Of a stretch of 64,000 bases of DNA, positions 59,628 through 64,000 are shown in pieces. Position numbers and translations under genes: made by a program. Location of the stretch: contig OY540811.1 of the NCBI GenBank assembly GCA_961205875.1, positions 21,321,248-21,385,247 on the forward strand, in the 5' to 3' direction. The notes beneath the pieces were generated by a model. It searched no databases. It saw nothing but the letters and a program-made list of their open reading frames with translations, and was not told the origin of the DNA. The DNA comes from Sialis fuliginosa (Eukaryota; Arthropoda; Insecta; Megaloptera; Sialidae). The first letter of the stretch is position 1. Every line of letters starts with the position of its first letter.

Positions 59628-60088
59628 TAAAGCCGACGCTACTGATACATATAGTTAACAAATTAAGAATAAACGACCATGTAATTGCATAAAATAAGTA
59701 ATTCTCGACTAACTTTGAAGCTTATATCTGTAATAAAATAATACCGTAAAAATTACCGCAATAAAACGGATATAAAAATTAGATACTTTAAAAAAATAAT
59801 GTACCTCTTATCTAGTCTTTGGTACTCAGTACATATTGAAAAACCAAGAAACACTGAAGTATTACATTCATTGTATAGTATCAAAACTAAATAATGTTCT
59901 TAACATAAGAGATACCTATTTATTTTAACAATGAATCATTGACCTACATCTATGGAGTATTGTTTTATTAACATAATAGAAACACTGAAAATCAATCAAT
60001 CTTTACATAGCTAAGCTCTGGAATCATTTTATCTATAACGACGAAAACAAAGAATATTATTTTTTGAAAGTATTGTATATAATCTGAC

Positions 60089-60806
60089 AAGGAAAGATCC
60101 CCAGGTGTCACTTTCGAATTTTAATGAAACTTGGTAAAAAAAATGGTTTTATAAAAAGTAATGTGAATATTATGATTGGCTTGGCATGAATAGTTTTAAA
60201 ACCATTTTTTTGTTTATTACTTTAAGGGTTGAACACCCCCTATCGATAAATGCACACAATTTTTACCTTTGTAATTTAAAATAAAAATCCATATTTAATG
60301 ATATTTATAAATTTTCAAATTAATATATCACAACTTATAATAGACCCACACTACTTGTGTTCCACTAGCTTTGACTGGCGCGCGGCGCGGCATACCATAT
60401 ACATAATATGTACTTTATATATTGTATAAAGTATATGGACAACAAAAGTGCCGATAATTTCGAATCCTTTATTGATTTATAAAAGAAAAAATAATAATTC
60501 TTGAAAAAAGTCGAGGGGTATTCATTATACCCCTTAAATTAAAATTGTAGGGGGTACCACATTTATGCTATTTTATAGCTCTTGTAATAGCAAACAAATT
60601 TTACACTATACAAAAGTCACTATTCCAAACGGTTTACGAGTTATTTACAAATTACAAATTTTACCCTAATTTTCAAGGGTCGATTTCACCCCCTAAACTT
60701 TAAAACGGATACGTGTAAAAAATAGGTGTCCTTAATTTTTACCTGATAAACATTTTTACCAACTTTCATTAAAATCCGAGAGTGACACCTGAGGTTCTTT
60801 CTTTTT
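60089..60806. mobile_element. 718-bp inverted-repeat element
   Basis: AAGGAAAGATCCCCAGGTGT and CACTTTCGAATTTTAATGAA on the left match in inverted form AAAGAAAGAACCTCAGGTGT and CACTCTCGGATTTTAATGAA on the complement of the right end, about 47 bp with a handful of mismatches. Further inside the arms are weakly related (GGGGGTGAA/ACACCCCC, AAATTTGTAATTTGTAAAT). No transposase or clear target duplication was found. A GC patch (60,377-60,391) lies in the centre. Confidence 0.65.
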
Positions 60807-60907
60807 AAGCAAACTGAAACTAGTTCGTTTGTGTTATTTATTTTGACTCCAGTTGAAAGTCACCGAGAACACAATAATAAAAAAAGCTAATTACAAATAA
60901 CACTTAC

Positions 60908-61051
60908 CTTTTAGGGCTGAGGGATAAACTAGCAACACTGCTGCTCACATATTCCTGTAAATTTGAAAAGAAACTCATATCGCGCGAATCCTTATCCAAG
61001 AGTTAGGTTGGACACGTCTGTTTCACACCATTTTAACAGTTTTCACAAAAT
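60908..61051 (-). CDS. Likely first coding exon of an unidentified gene
   Basis: On the minus strand the segment is bounded by an acceptor (TTTCTCTTGTTTCAG, exon begins at 61,051) and a strong donor (AAAAG|GTAAGTG, exon ends at 60,908). The first in-frame ATG, at 60,978-60,976, is preceded by a TAA in the same frame 24 bases upstream. A short upstream frame (ATG GTG TGA) precedes it. From the ATG, 23 codons are open and read MSFFSNLQEYVSSSVASL and so on to a K, leaving two bases of a split codon. The serine-rich, non-AT-driven composition and exact splice boundaries make a real exon likely. I do not recognise the protein. The leader part is untranslated; the remaining exons should lie at lower coordinates, and at least one upstream non-coding exon above 61,051. 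Confidence 0.6.
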
Positions 61052-61779
61052 CTGAAACAAGAGAAAATTAACTAATGGACTCCATTTACCGAAGACATAC
61101 AAATAAACTAATTATAACTTTTCAGTCTCTAATATCAAATATTGTGCTGGTTGGTTTTTAATTGGATGTTATTTAAATATTATTATATAACACATCAATT
61201 TCATTTCAACATTTAAAAAAAATATCTCAGACTTAAATCTAAGATATCTTTTTTTTTAATCATAAAGTTTTTTCTTAAATTTTCACCGATCGTATTAATT
61301 TAGTATAGTTAATCACTCTGCCATTTAAACAAAGCATTGAACAATTATTTGCAATAAATGAAAATCCAAGTTTACTTTTTAGAAGAGCTCATATTTTCTG
61401 ATTACTTTAAGACCTTACTCGACAAATAATTCAACAAACAACACTCGTTAGATCATCTTAAATTATGATATATATGTTATAATATGTAGGTACCTATATT
61501 GGATTTACAGAAAGCTAAATAGGATTACATTTCAAATTGCATGGCTAAAAGGTCATCATACTATACATACGTACTACGTATATACGCTAGAGTAAATTAA
61601 TTAGATGCTCTATATTTCACAATGACCTATCAAACTACTGGTGCACTGGTTATGTATTCGATTTAAAATTTATTGAAATACATATTATGTAGTACTTAAT
61701 TATTTTTCAAGCAACTATAGCAATAACTCACTTTTTATGGTTAACTCGTACTTTGTTATGCTTGCATGTGTGATTGTTT
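61052..61779. other. Probable intron, no other feature
   Basis: If the exon at 60,908-61,051 is real, this AT-rich stretch is the upstream intron. It holds only a short palindrome near 61,217-61,250 (ATATCTCAGA...TCTAAGATAT). Confidence 0.45.
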
Positions 61780-62133
61780 GTCTACATCAGGACTGGCCAA
61801 CCTGCGGCCCACAAAAAACGTACTTTTAACGAAATCTAAAATTCAAAATTTTTTAGTCAACTTTCATGGTTTTCATTTCTTTTCATAGAAATTTCATAGA
61901 AAAATGTCAACTTTTCATAGAAATAACAACTCAAATACATACAAAAGTTAATTTATAACATTATATATTAAATTTTGTCACAAGCGTGATCGGACGTGAG
62001 AAAAAAATACAATTCGTGAGCAATTCAAAGTGAAATTATTTTTTATGTTATTATTTATGTGCGGCCCTCGAATAATTTTAGGTAGTCTATGCGGCCCGTG
62101 GAGCAATTTCGTTTGACCAGGCCTGATCTACAT
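61780..62133. mobile_element. 338-bp hAT MITE with 8-bp target duplication
   Basis: The element runs from CAGGACTGGCCAACCTGCGG (61,788) to a right end whose complement is CAGGCCTGGTCAAACG (62,125). The flanks GTCTACAT (61,780-61,787) and ATCTACAT (62,126-62,133) form an 8-bp duplication with one difference. CAGGNCTGGCCAACC-like ends with subterminal GCGGCCC repeats (61,805 and, inverted, 62,092) are a familiar hAT pattern. No transposase is encoded. Confidence 0.8.
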
Positions 62134-62585
62134 TATACATATATTATATTACTTTATAAAATACATTATCAAGGATGGTTTTGAGATAAAAATTATTTTT
62201 TTACATTGAACAAAAACGTTTTATAAGAATTATGTATAGGATCCATACATAAAAAAACAATAGATGTTTATTTCTTTAGATAAACAAACATACAAACATA
62301 TTATAATTACTTTTATATGTACATATAAAATAAGCGTGAACTTTTTTACATTGAATATTTTTTTTCATTCATGAAAAGCTTGTTAGTCTGTACATTATAA
62401 ATATAGCTAAAAATTTAATTTTGGAGCGGTATTACAGAAATATAACTACAATTAATCTGTGAGAGCTCATTTATACCTTGTAGATATCAACTGAAAAACT
62501 ACAATTTTATTAATGTTGTTTCATTTAAATGTTTTTGCAGTGTGATGTATAAGTATTTGGTAATATTAAACGAAATTGTTGTATA
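62134..62585. other. AT-rich spacer
   Basis: This stretch between the hAT MITE and the Tc1-like element holds no gene or repeat that I can identify. Confidence 0.5.
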
Positions 62586-62587
62586 TA

Positions 62588-62615
62588 CAGTGTGTTAAGT
62601 AAGAGCGTGTTCGGC
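62588..62615 (+). repeat. Left terminal inverted repeat of the Tc1-like element
   Basis: It begins CAGTGTGTTAAGTAAGAGCG and is identical over 28 bases to the complement of 63,827-63,854. TA lies immediately outside. Confidence 0.92.
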
Positions 62616-62696
62616 GTTATTCGCGAAAAAATTATTTAACAAATTTTTCTTTCACATCCATACATTTGACATGTTCCAAGGAAATGCGCAATTGTG

Positions 62697-63751
62697 TTAA
62701 TAATGAGTCCAATCACCACCAGCATCGATAATCGCTTGTCATCTCCGAGGCATACTAAACACTAAATTTTCGGCGTATTCGAGGGTAAGTACCTCCCAAA
62801 TGGCTCGAATTTCTTGGGAAAGCTGCTGCAAAGTGCAGACACATTTTCCTCGAAGCTTCTGCTTTATGTAGGCCCAGACATTTTCAATGGAGATTAGCAT
62901 CAGGTGATTGTGAAGGCCAATCAAGTGTAATGATGCCATTGCCCCATTTTCAGTCAGTGCAAAGTCGGCTCCTGTGTTTAGGATCGTTGTCCTCTTGCAA
63001 GATCCATTCTTCGTATTTTGTGATGAATTGACGTTCGGCAGTCGGTAACAAGGCTTTCTTGTAAATTTCGACCATCTTGAGAGCATTGAAGTCGCTGGTA
63101 AAGAGGTGTAAAACGCCAAACCCCTTCTTTGAGAATTAGCTCCAAAGATGCACTTTAATTGGATGTTTGACGGTGCGTTGGACGAACTGGCTTAGGGAGG
63201 AACAACATACTCGTGGAATAATCACAAAACCCCAAACAGAAGCTTCATCAGAGAAAACTACATTACTCCAATCACGATCAATATTTTCGTGTGCCCAGGC
63301 GAGTCGTTTGGCAGCTCGTTTTTCGAACAGTAGTGGTTTCTTCAATGTTCTTCGCCATTTCAAATTGTTTGCACACAAATGTTCACGAATAGTAACGTGC
63401 GATACGTCCAGTCCTTTTTGCTTCAATTTCACTTACCCTTGACGCAAGGACAAGCCAGGATTACGCAAAAACAATGTCACGATCTGTTTTTCCTCATTTT
63501 TAGTCACTTTTCCTATTGAACCACGATCTGGAAAGTCGTCAACATTTTTTCTCCTTAAATCGATTCACCCACTTCTGAACAAATGCCTTCGACTTTTTAA
63601 TGCACTTGGCCGCCACTGAATGAGACATTTTTGGCCCTTTTGGGTGCGTGCAAAGAAACACGACTGCGAAACATTTCGCGTACACATCACTCTTCGCGGT
63701 TTTTGTGTTTCTCTGACAGAAGATAGACATAAATTTAAATTTTTTCATCAA
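62697..63751 (-). pseudogene. Tc1-like transposase pseudogene
   Basis: About 350 codons can be traced from an ATG at 63,751. The N-terminal part (63,751 to about 63,550) has a helix-turn-helix-like pattern (MSHSVAAKCIKKSKAFVQKW). A frameshift at an A6 run (63,545-63,550) leads into the main frame, which holds DFPDRGS, WSNVVFSDEAS (first catalytic D), LQEDNDPKHRS (second D) and LDWPSQSPDAN. A one-base shift near 62,890 leads to SIENVWAYIKQKL (catalytic E, 62,883-62,885), 34 residues after the second D when the extra base is discounted. In-frame stops are at 63,433-63,435, 63,136-63,138, 62,950-62,952 and 62,739-62,741. The last falls in SMPRR*QAIIDAGGDW, before the natural end at 62,697. Family length is about 340 residues, so nearly all is present but non-functional. 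Confidence 0.9.
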
Positions 63752-63826
63752 AGCGCCAAAGACGGAGGTTCCCTGAACCTGATGTAATAAGATTTAGGTT
63801 TATATAACTTACCGACTGCGATTATT

Positions 63827-63854
63827 GCCGAACACGCTCTTACTTAACACACTG
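63827..63854 (-). repeat. Right terminal inverted repeat of the Tc1-like element
   Basis: This is the exact inverted copy of 62,588-62,615, with TA immediately outside at 63,855-63,856. The next bases inward (CGGCAATAATCGC on the complement) only partly match the left side (CGGCGTTATTCGC). Confidence 0.92.
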
Positions 63855-63856
63855 TA

Positions 63857-64000
63857 GATAAAATAAATAAAAGATAATATAGAAATACTATAGGCAAAAA
63901 TTAAATAAAAAATCAAAACTCGAATAGTTCATATTGATCAAAACACAAATTACTAATTTTACTAATGTATTAAGAATTCAATAATTATATTACAGCTAAA
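63857..64000. other. AT-rich flank
   Basis: The right flank of the Tc1-like element. Nothing further is recognised before the window ends. Confidence 0.6.

Larger units (their letters stand above)
58861..59649. mobile_element. hAT-like non-autonomous element with 8-bp target duplication
   Basis: CTGATACA is present on both sides (58,861-58,868 and 59,642-59,649), the 8-bp duplication typical of hAT elements. Just inside, the left end reads CAGAGCCGGCATTAG and the complement of the right end reads TAGCGTCGGCTTTAG, an 11 of 15 match. The 773-bp element encodes no transposase. It contains an imperfect 160-bp tandem duplication and a run of 18 C near the right end. The 67-codon minus-strand frame at 59,012-59,215 is not a credible gene. 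Confidence 0.75.
62586..63856 (-). mobile_element. Tc1-like transposon, complete but with a dead transposase
   Basis: The element spans 62,588-63,854 (1,267 bp) between TA duplications (62,586-62,587 and 63,855-63,856). Both ends begin CAGTGTGTTAAGTAAGAGCG and are identical for 28 bp; the next 15-20 bases are only partly conserved. Length, CAGT start, TA duplication and a single transposase with a DD34E-type arrangement are those of the Tc1 group of the Tc1/mariner superfamily. The transposase is read on the minus strand and is inactivated. Intact ends mean it could still be moved by a related enzyme supplied elsewhere. If the exon at 60,908-61,051 is real, the insertion lies in or upstream of that gene's 5' part. 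Confidence 0.9.

Noticed and set aside
63430-63440. GGGTAAGTG in the transposase resembling a splice donor
   Set aside because: The region downstream continues in the same transposase frame with conserved motifs, so TAA is better read as a nonsense mutation than as part of an intron.
63167-63442. 91-codon plus-strand frame inside the Tc1-like element
   Set aside because: It is antisense to the conserved transposase region and is explained by that gene's sequence.
1-64000. CRISPR array, rRNA, tRNA cluster or prokaryotic operon
   Set aside because: No regularly spaced direct repeats with unique spacers, no conserved rRNA or complete tRNA sequence, and no tightly packed reading frames are visible. 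The window is eukaryotic in character.

Overview
This window looks like non-genic chromosomal DNA from a metazoan, most likely an insect or other arthropod. By eye it is roughly three quarters A+T. There are no operons, no ribosome-binding sites and no reading frame longer than about 130 codons. The recognisable structure is typical of arthropod repeats: a Tc1-like transposon, many small inverted-repeat elements flanked by TA, two hAT-type elements with 8-bp target duplications, a pogo/Tigger-like remnant and a Helitron-like 3' end. The species cannot be named from the sequence alone.

Layout. 1-5,300: a 592-bp TA-flanked element with an inner palindrome, a 616-bp foldback, and a 215-bp inverted-repeat element carrying a hammerhead-like motif. 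5,300-11,000: two copies of one interspersed repeat, a 15-bp minisatellite, and a 1.2-kb inverted-repeat element containing part of another repeat family. 11,000-17,400: featureless AT-rich DNA. 17,400-25,200: a 1.17-kb element with a 0.5-kb palindrome inside it, then four small inverted-repeat elements and a pogo-like remnant. 27,000-35,970: a Helitron-like terminus, a repeat with three internal units, a MITE containing a second MITE, and two copies of a 'GGGTTCCG/GGAACCC' repeat family. 36,000-46,000: mostly featureless, with one second copy of the main MITE family. 46,500-52,000: a ribozyme-like cluster, a near-perfect 705-bp hairpin, an 851-bp foldback and a 1,042-bp inverted-repeat element. 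54,700-60,800: a third, deleted MITE copy, another repeat copy, a complete hAT-like non-autonomous element and a foldback. 60,900-64,000: one likely coding exon, a small hAT MITE and a 1,267-bp Tc1-like element.

Only two protein-coding signals are supported. The first is a short minus-strand exon (60,908-61,051) with a good acceptor, an ATG preceded by an in-frame stop, 23 codons and a strong GTAAGT donor. It is probably the first coding exon of a gene whose remaining exons lie toward lower coordinates or outside the window. The second is a Tc1-like transposase pseudogene (62,697-63,751) with four in-frame stops and two frameshifts, inside perfectly preserved 28-bp terminal repeats. Its D, D and E catalytic positions can still be read across frames, with 34 residues between the second D and the E.

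The most notable non-coding signals are a recurring CTGANGA...CGAAAC hairpin motif that resembles a hammerhead-ribozyme core (five sites in four loci) and a very young long hairpin at 47,931-48,635. I found no convincing new multi-gene system. The window is best read as intronic or intergenic DNA with layers of transposon debris.
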